DNA from: Bradyrhizobium sp. Gha | GTDB lineage: Bacteria > Pseudomonadota > Alphaproteobacteria > Rhizobiales > Xanthobacteraceae | Assembly (NCBI RefSeq): GCF_900113735.1 | Contig: NZ_FOQM01000030.1 | Span: forward strand, 35,211 to 99,210 | DNA: 64,000 nucleotides | Direction of reading: 5' to 3' | Part shown: positions 1 to 9,963 of the stretch, piece by piece | Layout of the letters: every line of letters starts with the position of its first letter | How positions within the stretch are numbered: the first letter of the stretch is position 1 | Translations under genes and position numbers: made by a program | The notes under the pieces: generated by a model | What the model saw: only the letters and a program-made list of their open reading frames with translations | Database searches by the model: none | What the model was told of the DNA's origin: nothing

Positions 1-280
1 GGCATGCTCGCGCTGGGCGCCTCAATCAGCGCCCTTACGTAGCCAATCGCTTTCTTTGCTAAACCCAACAAGTCGTTGGTTGCGGACAGCGCACTGACCG
101 GTGAGAAAGTCTAGCTTTGCCGCGAGCGCCTGAGATGTTCGCGTACAAGCGTTGATCTGGCCTGATAAGGCTTGCGTCAAAACCGCCAGTTCTCGCGCCC
201 CGCAGACGCTCGCTGACATTGTTCAACAGCAGATTTGCCGTCTTCAGCAGGCTGAGCGACATCAGTTCCGCTGAAAAAGA

Positions 281-640
281 TTAGCTAGATCCTCCACCTT
301 TGTGTTTGTCGTGGAGCTTCACTAAATAATAAAGCGCAAATGCGCTGAGTCCAAGAAAGGCTGCTAGGAATTCGACAACATGCAATGTCGCCGGCTTCAG
401 CGTTCCTAGTGGATTGCCGCATAGATAATTGTCTATCTCAATTGGGATATTATTGTCGCCGCTTAGTTGCGTTCGATAGCGCCAGCTTGAGGCGGTGCGA
501 CATCGCGGGCTAATCAAGGATCCCTGGGCTTCAGTAGCTGATTTGACACTTGGGTTGGGAGCGATAGTCATGCCCTCCGCATTCTCGGGTGCGAGGAGGG
601 TCAAAGCTAAGTCCAGCAGGATGAATCGGATAAGTCTCAT
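281..640 (-). CDS. Hypothetical small secreted/membrane protein
   Basis: The 119-residue product starts with a short charged stretch and a hydrophobic segment (residues 3-17) that reads as a signal peptide or anchor. A second hydrophobic helix lies near the C terminus (about residues 87-107), followed by a Lys/His/Gly-rich tail. A GGAG motif sits five bases before the ATG. I recognise no family. No partner gene is adjacent, so it may be a monocistronic remnant of the island. It could also be spurious, but the ribosome site and the two sensibly placed hydrophobic segments favour a real gene. Confidence 0.4.
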   Translation of the reverse strand: MRLIRFILLDLALTLLAPENAEGMTIAPNPSVKSATEAQGSLISPRCRTASSWRYRTQLSGDNNIPIEIDNYLCGNPLGTLKPATLHVVEFLAAFLGLSAFALYYLVKLHDKHKGGGSS

Positions 641-1349
641 TCGGACTCCAGCGCAGCGGCGACTACTTACCCCCGCGAATCTGCTCGACCGTTTACGCGA
701 GCAATTCGCGTGCCGTTTGTTGGAGTATCGGCGGAACTAACTCGAACGACGCCTTAACGCTCTCGCCTGCAGCCTTCACCCGCCGCAACCCGCTGTAGGG
801 CTTTAGACGCTCGCGTCGCCAACCGCAGGTGTAAGACTACGTGATGAAAGTGAGGTTGATCTACCGCCGTTCTATTGGAGATGGAGCTCCGCCGGTACTG
901 CTGCGCGTGCTGTGTAGACGCAGCTTGTCACTGCTCCGGTCAATGGATGCCCTTTGCACCCTCACCCCGCAATAGGCGAAGCGCCATCCAGGAAAATCGG
1001 GACTTTCGTAAACGAGAGCAGGCCGTCAAGCCTGTAGTCGTTGGAGATTCATTGTACCGCCCCCCAAGGGGGGCTCTAAGAATATATTTACAATTGCCGA
1101 AAGCCAAAAAAGGCTTGAATCGATCGTAGCGTCAGGTTGTACGCCTTACATAGGAGAGCGCGATGTTCGAAGCGAGCATCGCCCCACAAGCGTGCTGACC
1201 AGGTTGTGCCGCCCTCTTGCCAACGACCGTGTTGCGCTTGTCGACGATGATTCCAGAGGCCTTAACCAGGAGTTGCTTGCCGCACAGCGAGACGGCCGCA
1301 GACGCGGCCAATCCGGTGAACTGAACATGCTTGGGGAGAAATAAGTACA
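641..1349. other. Gene-poor spacer
   Basis: I see no convincing gene here. Open frames are short, lack ribosome sites and look compositionally random. The last 20 bases hold the GGGGAG ribosome site of the next gene. Confidence 0.5.
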
Positions 1350-1808
1350 GTGAAGGACATGCGGCCTAGAACAGGATGCGTGGATCAAGAGCTACGAACG
1401 AGCCGCGTCTGCGATGCACATCCGCGTGTGGTCGCCCTTGCTGTGATAGTGATCGCAGCATCATGGTGGATAGGACGGGCAGATGCGCGAGACGGTCGGG
1501 CTGAGCAGGTCTTGACCTCGTGCAGATCAGAAGTGACGCGCTTCTGTGGCCAATTTACACAGCGTGGCGATGAGGACGTAGCCATTTTCTGCCTTAGAGA
1601 CAATTTCGAGAACTTGCGAGATAAATGTCGCCGCATGGTTCCGGCCGCGGCAGAGAAAAGTGATGGACCGGTACGGCGTATCAACAAGCTTCCGCTCGTC
1701 CTCCATCGAGGGAGGAAACAGTCCGGGCGGCAATTGCAAAAGTCGACCGTCACTGAGGAATTCAGACGATGGTCGCCGGAGTTTGGCCAGCTTGGTATTG
1801 AAAGATGA
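1350..1808 (+). CDS. Secreted cysteine-rich-repeat (FGFR/GLG1-type) protein
   Basis: The 152-residue product begins at a GTG preceded by GGGGAG at good spacing. An N-terminal hydrophobic segment (about residues 27-42) suggests export or membrane anchoring. It is followed by one four-cysteine unit at about residues 58-94, with the spacing and the FC/CL signature of the Cys-rich GLG1/FGFR repeat family (CRSEVTRFC ... IFCLRDN ... C). Proteins with one or a few such repeats occur in rhizobia and other alphaproteobacteria; their role is not settled. The C-terminal third is basic and unrecognised. A downstream ATG at 1359 is an alternative start but lacks a spaced ribosome site. Confidence 0.5.
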   Translation: MKDMRPRTGCVDQELRTSRVCDAHPRVVALAVIVIAASWWIGRADARDGRAEQVLTSCRSEVTRFCGQFTQRGDEDVAIFCLRDNFENLRDKCRRMVPAAAEKSDGPVRRINKLPLVLHRGRKQSGRQLQKSTVTEEFRRWSPEFGQLGIER

Positions 1809-2039
1809 TCTGTCTGGAGTCGGCGCCCTGTCCAGCCACGACTCATCAACTGGAGGACTGAGCTCCGTGCATCAATTGGTCTCGACCACGGTAGTGGGGA
1901 ACAAACTGCCATGACGATGGTCTCGTGCACGGAAATCCTCAGACGACCGATATGGGACGATCTGCTCCCCACATCTATTTGACCAAGATGTCATACATCT
2001 ATGTCCAGCCGGAATTAGAACAGCTATCGTGCCGCGGTT

Positions 2040-2594
2040 TTGCTGCACGGCTGATGCATACCTGACTGGCTCGCCGCTGGGTCCGCTAGAGATTGAGCAC
2101 GTCCTCCATGCGGGCGACGTATTCGCCATCAACCTGCGGAATGCACCCATGTCCTTGCGCCTAGGCGTACCGTACCGTCATTCTCTGCCAGACCTCGTGG
2201 ACTTTCTCGTGCGACGGCCTTTTTTCTTGGGTGAGCTTGACGAGTGCACCTGCGGGCAAATCGAGCGTCCAGCGGGGACGCCCTTTGGAGGGGCCCACAA
2301 GCAGCTGCCAACAGCGAGGCTTCCTCCTTGTCCGTGAGCGTGCGGTCCGCCGCGGGGCACGTCCTCATTCAGCGCCAATTCCAGATTGCGCTCCACAAAA
2401 GGGCCCCTGATCCGGTACACGGTCGAGCCGCCTACGCCCACGTTCTTCGCGATCTCCACGTCGCCAGCCCCGCGCATCGGCAGCCAGCAAAGTCTGGCGC
2501 GCTTGAGTTTGCGAGACATGCTTGCTGCCGCTAAGAGCCGCCAAAGTCCATCACGCTCGACCTGGCTGAGCTCGGCTCGGTAACGTACATTCAT
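2040..2594 (-). pseudogene. IS630-family transposase remnant
   Basis: The N terminus (from ATG at 2594) has the IS630-type opening MNVRYRAELSQ, the KLKRAR segment and the helix-turn-helix GVGGSTVYR. The frame then breaks near 2345. Recognisable continuation (DKEEASLLAAACGP, then RGLAEND) sits in another minus-strand frame down to about 2150, and a further fragment (GEYVARMEDVL) appears in a third frame at about 2085-2125. The catalytic DDE part is missing. This is a decayed element with at least two frameshifts and no active copy in the window. Confidence 0.7.
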
Positions 2595-2921
2595 GCTTGG
2601 CCCCTGGGCAGGCACAAACAACTAAAATCGGGATAGCCGGTGCGAGGCCCCCGGCAAAAGCCTCCACATTGCGGATTCCGACGAAGTCGCCCAGGCGTAC
2701 CGATATGAAGTCGCCCGTGGATTCCGAGACGATGTCGCCCACCTTTCCGATTTGATCTCGCCCAGCGGCGAGGCGTTCTGGCCGGCTGGTTCTCTGGCAT
2801 CGGTCAAGCCGCGCGGTCAATCTGGAATCGCGACTTCAACCTTTTTTCTTCTTGTGCGGTTGCTGTGGGCATGTGGGCAACGCGATTGCGTTGTCCAAGC
2901 GCAGCGGCATGTCCACAGCGC

Positions 2922-3665
2922 TCAGGTGTTTCGGGCGGATTGCCGGGTTCGGCGCAGGCTCTCACCGGTGAGGTCGAGCCGATGGGCGTTGTGGACGAGG
3001 CGATCGAGCACGGCGTCGGCATAGGTGGGATCTCCAATGAGCAGATGCCACTGGTCCACGGGGAGCTGGCTGGTGACGATGGTGGAGCGATGACCGTAGC
3101 GATCTTCGAGGATTTCCAGGAGGTCGTGACGGGCGCCGGCATCGAGCGGCTCGAGCCCCCAATCATCGAGGATCAGCAGATCGACACGGCCAAGGCCGCG
3201 CAACAGGCGTGGGTGACGACCGTCGCCGCGGGCGAGCGCCAGATCGTCGAACAGGCGCGGGACGCGCTGATAGAGCACGGAGCGATTGTCGCGACAGGCC
3301 TTGTGGCCGAGCGCCGAGGCGAGCCAACTCTTGCCGACGCCTGCCGGTCCGCAGATCAGGAGATTGACGTGGTCGTCGATCCAACGGCCCTCGACAAGCT
3401 TGGCGAACAGCGGGCGGTCGAGACCGCGCGGGGTACGATAGTCGATGTCCTCGACGCATGCCTGCTGGCGCAGCTTGGCGTAGCGCAGGCGAGTGGCGAG
3501 GCGTTTGTCGTGCCGCAGCGAGGCTTCACGTTCGAGCAGCAGGGCAAGCCATTCGGCGTGACCGAGGCTGCCAGCCTCACCGGCGGCTTCGATGTCGGCG
3601 AAGGCCTTGGCCATGCCGTGGAGGCCGAGGGCGTTGAGGCGGTCGAGGGTCGGATGGGTGAGCAA
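2922..3665 (-). CDS. istB: IS21 transposition helper ATPase IstB
   Basis: This AAA+ ATPase assists the IS21 transposase in target selection. The product is about 247 residues, normal for IstB. It shows Walker A as GPAGVGKSWLA, Walker B as DLLILDDWG, and the arginine-containing C-terminal segment (TSQLPVDQWH ... RLVHNAHRLDL) typical of the family. I chose TTG at 3665 because AGGAG lies seven bases upstream and the following LLTHPTLDRL opening matches IstB proteins. The frame is open much further upstream only because istA overlaps it. It is translated directly after istA. Confidence 0.9.
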   Translation of the reverse strand: MLTHPTLDRLNALGLHGMAKAFADIEAAGEAGSLGHAEWLALLLEREASLRHDKRLATRLRYAKLRQQACVEDIDYRTPRGLDRPLFAKLVEGRWIDDHVNLLICGPAGVGKSWLASALGHKACRDNRSVLYQRVPRLFDDLALARGDGRHPRLLRGLGRVDLLILDDWGLEPLDAGARHDLLEILEDRYGHRSTIVTSQLPVDQWHLLIGDPTYADAVLDRLVHNAHRLDLTGESLRRTRQSARNT

Positions 3666-3676
3666 GGGACGGTCTC

Positions 3677-5230
3677 CTAATTGTAGTAGCGCGGTCCGCG
3701 GATGTTGGCATGCAGGATCGGCGCATCGTCCGCGGAGCGCTGGTGAGCGGGACGCCGATCGAGATTGTTGGCGAGGATCGACTTGACCGAGCCATAGGTG
3801 CGCGCGCCGATGTCGATCGCGCGCGCAGCCGCCGCGTCCAGCCGTTCGCGCCCATAGGAGGCGGCGAGCCTGAGGATGCCGAGGCAGGCGCGGAAGCCTT
3901 GTTCGGGGTGCGAGCGCTCGTCGAGAATGAGGTCGCACAATGCGCTGGTTGCCGGCCCGATCGCGGCGGCGTCCTGACGGATACGCCCGATAGTCCAGCC
4001 GGCGTAGCGCCGATGGCTGGAGGCCATGTGCTCCGGCACGGTGGTGTGCTTGTGATTGCCACTCATGCGCTGATGCGCGGCGATCCGCTCGCCTTTGTGG
4101 AAGATCTCGACGGTGCGGGCGGTGAACCGCACCTCGACCTCGGCACGCGCGAAGCGATGCGGAACGCTGTAATAATGCTTCTCCACCTCGACGTGGTAGT
4201 CGAGGCTGACGCGGCGGATCCGCCATTCGGCGAGCACGTAGGGGCTCGCCGGCAACGGCTTGAGCGCCGGCCGGTCGATCTCCTCGAGCAGCCGGCGGCG
4301 CGTCACGCCGAGCCGCCGGATCGGCCGCTCCTCGTTGAGCCTGGTGAGCAACTCGCCGATCGCTGCGTTGACCTCGGCGAGGCTGTAGAAGACGCGGTGG
4401 CGCAGGCGGCCGAGCAGCCAGCGCTCGATGATGAGGACGGCCTGCTCGACCTTGGCCTTGTCGCGCGGCTTGCGAGGTCGCGCCGGCAAGACGGCCGTGC
4501 CGTAATGCGCGGCCATCTCCGCATAGGTGCGATTGATCTGCGGGTCGTAGAGGCTCGCCTTGATGACTGCGACTTTGGTGTTGTCAGGCACCAAGAGCGC
4601 CGGGACGCCGCCGATCGCCGCGAAGGCGCCAACATGGGCGCTGATCCAGTCGGCGAGCCCCTGCGTCCACGTCGCTTGCGCGTAGGTGAAGCTCGAGGCG
4701 CCGAGCACGGCGACGAAGATCTGCGCCGTCCTCCGCTCGCCGGTGAGGCGGTCGACCACCACCGGCATGCCGTCGCCCGCGTAGTCGACGAACAGCTTGT
4801 CGCCGGCCGCGTGCGCTTGGCGCATCGTCACCGACAGGCGTCCCTCCCAGGCGCGGTAAAGCTCGCAGAAGCGCGAGTACCGGTATCCGCCGGGCTCGGC
4901 ACCGATGTACTCCTCCCACAGGATCGACAACGTCACGTGCTTGCGCTTGAGCTCGCGGTGCACCGCCGCCCAGTCGGGCTCGGCGATGCGGCGATGACCC
5001 TGCCGGTTGCCGTTGCCGGTCTTGGCGAACAGGCGGGCCTCCAGGGCCGCGTCCGTGAGTTCGTCGGGCAACGGCCAGCTCAGGCCTGCGGCCTCGAACC
5101 GCCGGATGGTCAGCCGCACTGTCGAGGGCGCCGCGCCCATCCGCCGAGCAATCTCGCGGCTCGGCAGCCCAGCCGCCTTCATCCTGATCACATCGCGCAC
5201 ATGGCGCATCGCAAGCCTCTCCGTCGGCAT
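3677..5230 (-). CDS. istA: IS21 transposase IstA
   Basis: This is the DDE transposase of the IS21 element. The 517-residue product has an N-terminal helix-turn-helix (about residues 8-45, including GLPSREIARRMG and STVRLTIRRFE) and a retroviral-type integrase core (VDYAGDGMPV, VPDNTKVAVIKAS, then a glutamate-containing KAKVEQAVL segment). The C-terminal beta-rich region includes VEKHYYSVPH, a typical IstA motif. I chose ATG 5230 (MPTERLAMRH), which fits the family N terminus; an upstream in-frame start at 5293 would run into the terminal repeats. istB follows 11 bases downstream. Confidence 0.92.
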   Translation of the reverse strand: MPTERLAMRHVRDVIRMKAAGLPSREIARRMGAAPSTVRLTIRRFEAAGLSWPLPDELTDAALEARLFAKTGNGNRQGHRRIAEPDWAAVHRELKRKHVTLSILWEEYIGAEPGGYRYSRFCELYRAWEGRLSVTMRQAHAAGDKLFVDYAGDGMPVVVDRLTGERRTAQIFVAVLGASSFTYAQATWTQGLADWISAHVGAFAAIGGVPALLVPDNTKVAVIKASLYDPQINRTYAEMAAHYGTAVLPARPRKPRDKAKVEQAVLIIERWLLGRLRHRVFYSLAEVNAAIGELLTRLNEERPIRRLGVTRRRLLEEIDRPALKPLPASPYVLAEWRIRRVSLDYHVEVEKHYYSVPHRFARAEVEVRFTARTVEIFHKGERIAAHQRMSGNHKHTTVPEHMASSHRRYAGWTIGRIRQDAAAIGPATSALCDLILDERSHPEQGFRACLGILRLAASYGRERLDAAAARAIDIGARTYGSVKSILANNLDRRPAHQRSADDAPILHANIRGPRYYN

Positions 5231-5717
5231 CCAGGGTCCCCCTTCGCAAAACCGAAAGGTTGACCCTATGGGAGCCAGAAGAGGCCTCGTCACCCGGGCG
5301 ACATCATCTCGGAACGGGTGGGCGACTTCAAATCGGAATGGTGGGCGAGATCATCTCGGAATCCTGGAGGGTTCAAATAGGTCCCGCGTCACAGATCTCA
5401 CCGCAAGCGCTGCGCGGGACCTGTTTGAAGCCGGATTGAACGAAGCCGCGTCTTGTGAGCGCGGACCTATGGGCGCTCGATGCAGGAGCCGGTAGGCGCG
5501 GTTGATCCGATACTGAGCCCGCGGACGAGCGAGGCCGCCGATTGTTGTTGAGATTGGCAGCAAAGGATACCGCCGTCGATAGCGGCGAGCCGCGGGTCAT
5601 GCATGGGCGGCCGACGCCAGCCCTTTCGCCAAGCGTTGTGAGCGTGCTTGACCGGTCCGACGGAGAACGTCGGCATGACGATGCATGCAACGGGAGCGAA
5701 CAAGTTGAGGTGGTTGG

Positions 5718-6910
5718 TCATGATGTATCGCAGCGAGGTGTTGCGCGTCGCTGCGTTGGCGCACGCGGCACAAGCCCAATCTCGACCATGCGGCCTCCGC
5801 AGACGGGGCACAAATCGAGGCGGTGACCGGTGAGGATGGCGCAGCGCTCGCGATAGTCGACAGCTTCGGCACGTGGAGGTGGCTCCTGCGCCGCAAGCGC
5901 CGCTCGGATCCGCGCGAGTTTGGCGGCGCGGCAGGCGTTCGCCAGGAACCCAAAATGACGGATGCGGCGGAACCCCTTCGGTAAAACGTGGAGCAGAAAG
6001 CGACGAATGAACTCCTCAGTATCGAGCGTCATCACCTTGGATTTGTTGCCGGCGCGATAATCCTTCCACCGGAAGCGGACTCGGCCCTGCTCACAGGTAA
6101 GGAGCCGTCCGTTGGCGATCGCAACGCGATGGGTGTAGCGCCCGAGATAGGCCAGAACCTGCTCAGGCCCGCCAAAGGGACGCTTGGCGTAGACGACCCA
6201 CTCGATCTTGCGAAGGGGGTTTAGATGGCGGGCGAATGCCGCTGGTTCGACGAGGTGCGCGAGGTGGCCGAAGAACTGAAGCTTGGTGCTATCGAACGCC
6301 GCCTGGAGGCGCTCCAGGAATAGCCGACGATATAATCGTGAGAGGATGCGAACGGGAAGGAAGAAGCCAGGGCGACAATGTATCCAGCTTCCATCAGGTG
6401 CGATCCCGCCGCCTGGCACGAGGCAATGGCCATGCGGATGATGCGTCAGGGCCTGGCCCCAGGTATGGAGAATGGCGATCACCCCGGGCTCGGCACCGAG
6501 ATGCTTCGGGTCGGCGCTGATGAGACGGATCGTCTCGCTGCCGCCTTGAGCAGGATGTCGTAGATCACAGCCTTGTTCTGCAGCGCGATGGCGGCCACGG
6601 GCGCTGGCACGGCAAACACGACATGGAAATAGGGCACCGGCAGCAGGTCGGCCTGGCGATCGGCGAGCCATTGGGCGCGCGCGAGCGCTTGGCACTTTGG
6701 ACAGTGCCGATCGCGACAGCTGTTGTAGGCGACGCGAACCAGGCCGCAGTCGTCGCACCGCTCGACATGGCCGCCGAGCGTCGCTGTGCGGCACGCCTCG
6801 ATGGCTGCAATTACACGGCGCTGGTCGGACGAGAGCCGAGGGCCCTGCGCGGCACGGAACGCGACACCGTGGCGGCGGAAGATGTCGGCCACCTCAAGCA
6901 CGGGGCGCAT
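5718..6910 (-). pseudogene. IS91-family HUH transposase, frameshifted
   Basis: The N-terminal part (from ATG 6910) carries the IS91 zinc-binding segment CDDCG ... CRDRHCPKCQ. The remainder carries the HUH motif region (THHPHGHCLVPGGG) and the tyrosine-bearing segment VLAYLGRYTHRVAI. The two parts lie in different frames that meet at about 6545-6560. Loss of one base there turns the expected KAASET into KAAARRS. Restoring one base would give a protein of about 396 residues, normal for the family. Either the gene is inactive or the base is a sequencing error. A cysteine pair near the C terminus (CPVCGGRM) is still in frame. Confidence 0.8.
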
Positions 6911-6919
6911 ATGCGCGGC

Positions 6920-7780
6920 TCAGTCGGGAGGGATCACCGTGATGCAGAGCCCATCGAATGGGCTGGTCGTGCGGGCGAGCAGATTGGTCGCGACCTGTGC
7001 GTAGCGCGCGGTCGATCCGAGGTCGGCATGTCCGAGCAACACTTGAATGATGCGGATGTCGATCCCGTTTTCCAGAAGATGGGTCGCAAACGAGTGCCGG
7101 AGAGTGTGGACGGTGATCGGCTTGGCAATCCGAGCGCGGCGCCGGGCGGCCCGGCAGGCTGCCTGCACGCCGCGGACGCTGATATGTTCACCTGGGTCTT
7201 GGCCTGGAAATAGCCACATCCCTGGCCGTGCTCGCATCCAGTAGGCACGCAGAACGTCCAGCAGCCGCGGCGAAAGCATCGCGTAACGATCCCTCCCGCC
7301 CTTGCCGTTCTCGACGTGGATCAACATTCGCTTGCTGTCGATCGAGCTCACCTTCAGGCGTACGACCTCGCTAACCCGTAGGCCTGCCGCATAAGCCGTC
7401 GCCAGCGCGACGCGGTTGCGCAATCCCGTAACCGCGTCCAGAAAGCGCCCGATCTCTTCGGCACTGAGGACCAGCGGGAGCTTGTCGGGCTTCTGGCCAC
7501 CGATGATCCGTTCGAATGCCTCCCTCTGCCCGAGGGTCACGCCGTAGAAGAACCGCAGCGCGCAGGCCACCTGATTGATGTGGGACCACGAACGCTTTTG
7601 ACTGATAAGATGCAGTTGGTAGACGCGGACCTGCTCGAAGCTCAGCCGGTCCGGAGCGCAGCCGAAATGTCGGCTAAACTTTGCGATCGCATAGATATAG
7701 GATTGCTGAGTCGACGGCGACAGATTGCGGACCGTCATGTCCTCGATCATGCGCTGGCGAAGAGGGCTCATCGTAGCCAT
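6920..7780 (-). CDS. Tyrosine site-specific recombinase of an IS91-type element
   Basis: The 286-residue product is a phage-integrase/XerC-like recombinase. Residues about 5-85 form the SAM-like core-binding domain. The catalytic domain shows the conserved Arg in AAGLRVSEVVRL, the HTLRHSFATH box (His-x-x-Arg), LLGHADLGST and the tyrosine nucleophile in TARYAQVA. ATG 7780 has AGGAG upstream at good spacing; the frame is open further upstream but without such a site. It ends ten bases before the transposase start, so the two are probably co-transcribed. The expected role is in movement or resolution of the element. Confidence 0.85.
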   Translation of the reverse strand: MATMSPLRQRMIEDMTVRNLSPSTQQSYIYAIAKFSRHFGCAPDRLSFEQVRVYQLHLISQKRSWSHINQVACALRFFYGVTLGQREAFERIIGGQKPDKLPLVLSAEEIGRFLDAVTGLRNRVALATAYAAGLRVSEVVRLKVSSIDSKRMLIHVENGKGGRDRYAMLSPRLLDVLRAYWMRARPGMWLFPGQDPGEHISVRGVQAACRAARRRARIAKPITVHTLRHSFATHLLENGIDIRIIQVLLGHADLGSTARYAQVATNLLARTTSPFDGLCITVIPPD

Positions 7781-7890
7781 CTGGGTCTCCTGTCTTGAGA
7801 GGGGTGGTGCGAAGACCAACATCCTCTCAGACAGGGCACCTCAGTTCACCAGGCTTGCCCTCACTCCCGCGCAGCGGGTTCGTTCAATCC

Positions 7891-8269
7891 TGGGCGACAT
7901 CGATCGGAATCCGCATCCACATCAAACAGCGGCAGTACCTTGCCTCCATCCGCCTTTATACGCTCTGCACTGCAGATCCCCGGCGAAAGTGCAATGCAGG
8001 ATTATTTCCGCGTCGACGCGCCTTCGATCCACCAAATGGTGCCGAGATTGGAACGAGCCGATCTCATGGGAAAGCAAAGGACACCCGTAGCATCGAGGTC
8101 CTCGTGGATCCCAAACGGGCTGGCGGAGATAATCTGATCGCCGTCACACGCAGTCCGTCATAGTCCCGGTGCAGAGCGATTCGGACGGACGGTGGAGGCT
8201 GCGAAGAGCGAACCGAGACGCGGCGCGCCGATGATCTAGAGGGCTTACGACCGGACTAGGGCCACAGCT
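7891..8269. other. Spacer beginning with an IS21-like terminal repeat
   Basis: Positions 7891-7914 closely match the terminal repeats of the IS21 element at 2.7-5.4 kb (TGGGCGACATCGATCGGAAT). The rest shows no convincing gene. Confidence 0.5.
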
Positions 8270-9409
8270 CTACTTAGGCGCGCGCCGACCTGCTGGTTGA
8301 AAGGCGCGGGGTGAAGCTCCCAGAATGAGCTGAGAAAGATATGGAATGTCGCGTACGGTTCGGCGCACCAACAGCGTGACGAGAACAATCGCTCCCCCTA
8401 GAATTCCCGCCTCGGCCAACCTGTTTGTGATTTCCGAAGACTCTGCGTACTGGATTGAATCCATGAGGCGAAATACCGTACCTTGAATTAAGTACAGAAC
8501 AAGCGTGCTCTGTCCCATTTCAATTGCGATAAAGCGGACGACTCGATTTGAGCGGCCAAATCTCCAGCATTGTATGAAGAGCTCAATCATGATCGCTGAG
8601 GCTGCCGCAGATCCAAAAAGCATCAGGAGTACGTTCTTCGCCGACATCATATCTCGAACCAAGGCGAGATTGTTGTAGACGTACGTTGCCTTCTCCCAGG
8701 ATAGAAAGCACGCCAGCGCCGCCGTGCAGAGAGACGCGATTAAGAGCAGCTTGCAACGGCCTCTTATGCTCGTCCAGCGGTCTCTCGACTGGCCAAATGA
8801 GAAGCCCAGGCAGAAAAACGGGTAAGTATACTTTATAAGAGGAAATATGGAGAATGTCAGCGGCACAAGGCCGACCGCTACGACTGATACGAACAAGCTC
8901 CAAGGCGAGCAATGATCGAAGGTCAAAAGAAGCTTAACGAGAAGAAAACAAACGAACGCGGCCCAAATGAACCAGTACGTGCCGGTGATATCGTATAGCA
9001 ATGGCAAAATGTAGCCCGAAGCGTCAGGCACGCGGGGAAGCACAGCCAACTTTGCTGTTTCCAGGAGAGCGCCCCAAAACAGCACGGGCAGCAACAGCTG
9101 CATTGCCCGATCGCCGACGGCCTGCGCCAACGATTTCCGCAACAGCGTACGACAAACCAGAAATCCGCTTATCGCCATAAAGAGAGGCATGTGGAACATA
9201 TAGATCCATTTGAAGCATAGCGAGTCCCAGAAGGCTTCATCTCGGTAAAGGATGTACTGGATGAGGTGACCGACAATCACCAAAATGATCAGCACTCCTT
9301 TGACGAAATCCAAAGCTAGATCGCGATCGTTCGCCCCTGGCGCTCCAGGCGCAGTCGGTCCGGTCAAATTTCGCAATGTTAAATTATTCGCTGCTGCAGC
9401 TTTGATCAT
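8270..9409 (-). CDS. Membrane O-acyltransferase (acyltransferase-3, sugar O-acetylase type)
   Basis: The 379-residue integral membrane protein has roughly ten hydrophobic helices. Its N-terminal block (RDLALDFVKGVLIILVIVGH, then FHMPLFMAISGFL) is the hallmark of the acyltransferase-3 family, where the conserved histidine is thought catalytic. The closest functional class I can name is the fucose 4-O-acetylase group that includes Nod-factor acetylases such as NolL and NodX. In an island with nod boxes, acetylation of a Nod factor or surface polysaccharide is plausible. I found no nod box upstream, so I do not assign nolL. The ATG at 9409 has only a weak ribosome site. Confidence 0.75.
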   Translation of the reverse strand: MIKAAAANNLTLRNLTGPTAPGAPGANDRDLALDFVKGVLIILVIVGHLIQYILYRDEAFWDSLCFKWIYMFHMPLFMAISGFLVCRTLLRKSLAQAVGDRAMQLLLPVLFWGALLETAKLAVLPRVPDASGYILPLLYDITGTYWFIWAAFVCFLLVKLLLTFDHCSPWSLFVSVVAVGLVPLTFSIFPLIKYTYPFFCLGFSFGQSRDRWTSIRGRCKLLLIASLCTAALACFLSWEKATYVYNNLALVRDMMSAKNVLLMLFGSAAASAIMIELFIQCWRFGRSNRVVRFIAIEMGQSTLVLYLIQGTVFRLMDSIQYAESSEITNRLAEAGILGGAIVLVTLLVRRTVRDIPYLSQLILGASPRAFQPAGRRAPK

Positions 9410-9963
9410 TCAAGATCGATTCGCCCGATCGTCGTGGAGGCAATTACCAACTAGAAGCTATGCTCCAATAGTTGGCTCGGCACCGATCTTCAATTATATG
9501 GAGGGGCGTGAACGGTATAAAGAAAGAGGGAGTGAACTATACGAGGGTTTGCCGATATCAAGTCGACGTCACTACGATCGGCTTGCAGGTTGAGCGGTTA
9601 CCTCGTTTCAAGAAGTACCTGAGCCGATCATGCAGGAGGATTCGGCCTTGCCATCACATGCAGCGCCACTGCTGCGTCAGCCCGCTTTCGGTCCTGACTG
9701 TTGCCGTCGAACGAAATAGACGTCATCCATCGGCGTCAAGCCGGCGATCCCAGAAGCATCCACATCCTCGTGTCCCCGGAAAACTTAGCGATCCTAACCT
9801 GGCTCGATATCCAACCATCAAAATCTCTGTGACGAGCTACTAGTTAGTTCGGTCCCGACTGCCAGGGTTAACGTACAGGCAGTGCTAGAGAAGCTCCCTT
9901 TTTCCCTGACCAGCTTTACGAGGTGAGTGTGCTTGATGGCATTGCGCGCTCTTGATCGCAGGC
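9410..9963. other. Gene-poor spacer
   Basis: I see no gene, nod box or tts box here. Short open frames on both strands have no ribosome site or recognisable motif. Confidence 0.45.

Larger units (their letters stand above)
2676..5362 (-). mobile_element. IS21-family insertion sequence
   Basis: The element contains istA and istB in the usual order and overlap, bounded by arrays of short terminal repeats in inverted orientation. On the left four copies of a TTCCGAnnnGAnnTCGCCCA-like unit lie at 2676-2764. On the right three copies of the complementary unit (TGGGCGAnnTCnnnTCGGAAT) lie at 5296-5362. Multiple terminal repeats bound by the transposase are typical of IS21 elements. The outermost copies are used as approximate ends; I could not define a target duplication. 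Both genes look intact, so the element may still be active. Confidence 0.8.
5433..7890 (-). mobile_element. IS91-type element with associated tyrosine recombinase
   Basis: A transposase of the HUH (IS91/ISCR) type and an upstream tyrosine recombinase are bracketed by an inverted repeat of about 18 bases: GGATTGAACGAAGCCGCG at 5433-5450, with its near-complement ending in CGTTCAATCC at 7873-7890. The pairing of these two genes is common in rhizobial IS91-like elements. The bases directly to its right (7891-7914) resemble an IS21 terminal repeat, suggesting insertion into or beside IS21-related sequence. Ends are inferred from the inverted repeat only. Confidence 0.65.

Noticed and set aside
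1385..1972. Minus-strand frame of 195 codons
   Set aside because: Overlaps the Cys-rich-repeat gene, which has signal sequence and family motif; no ribosome site.
2865..3680. Plus-strand open frame of 271 codons
   Set aside because: Antisense shadow of istB, which has clear ATPase motifs.
3710..5263. Long plus-strand open frame of 517 codons
   Set aside because: It is the antisense shadow of istA; composition is Arg/Asp/Ala-rich without motifs.
9410..9470. Nod-box search for the acyltransferase gene
   Set aside because: Best alignment gave about 13 of 25 matches in the wrong orientation, so the gene was not called nolL.
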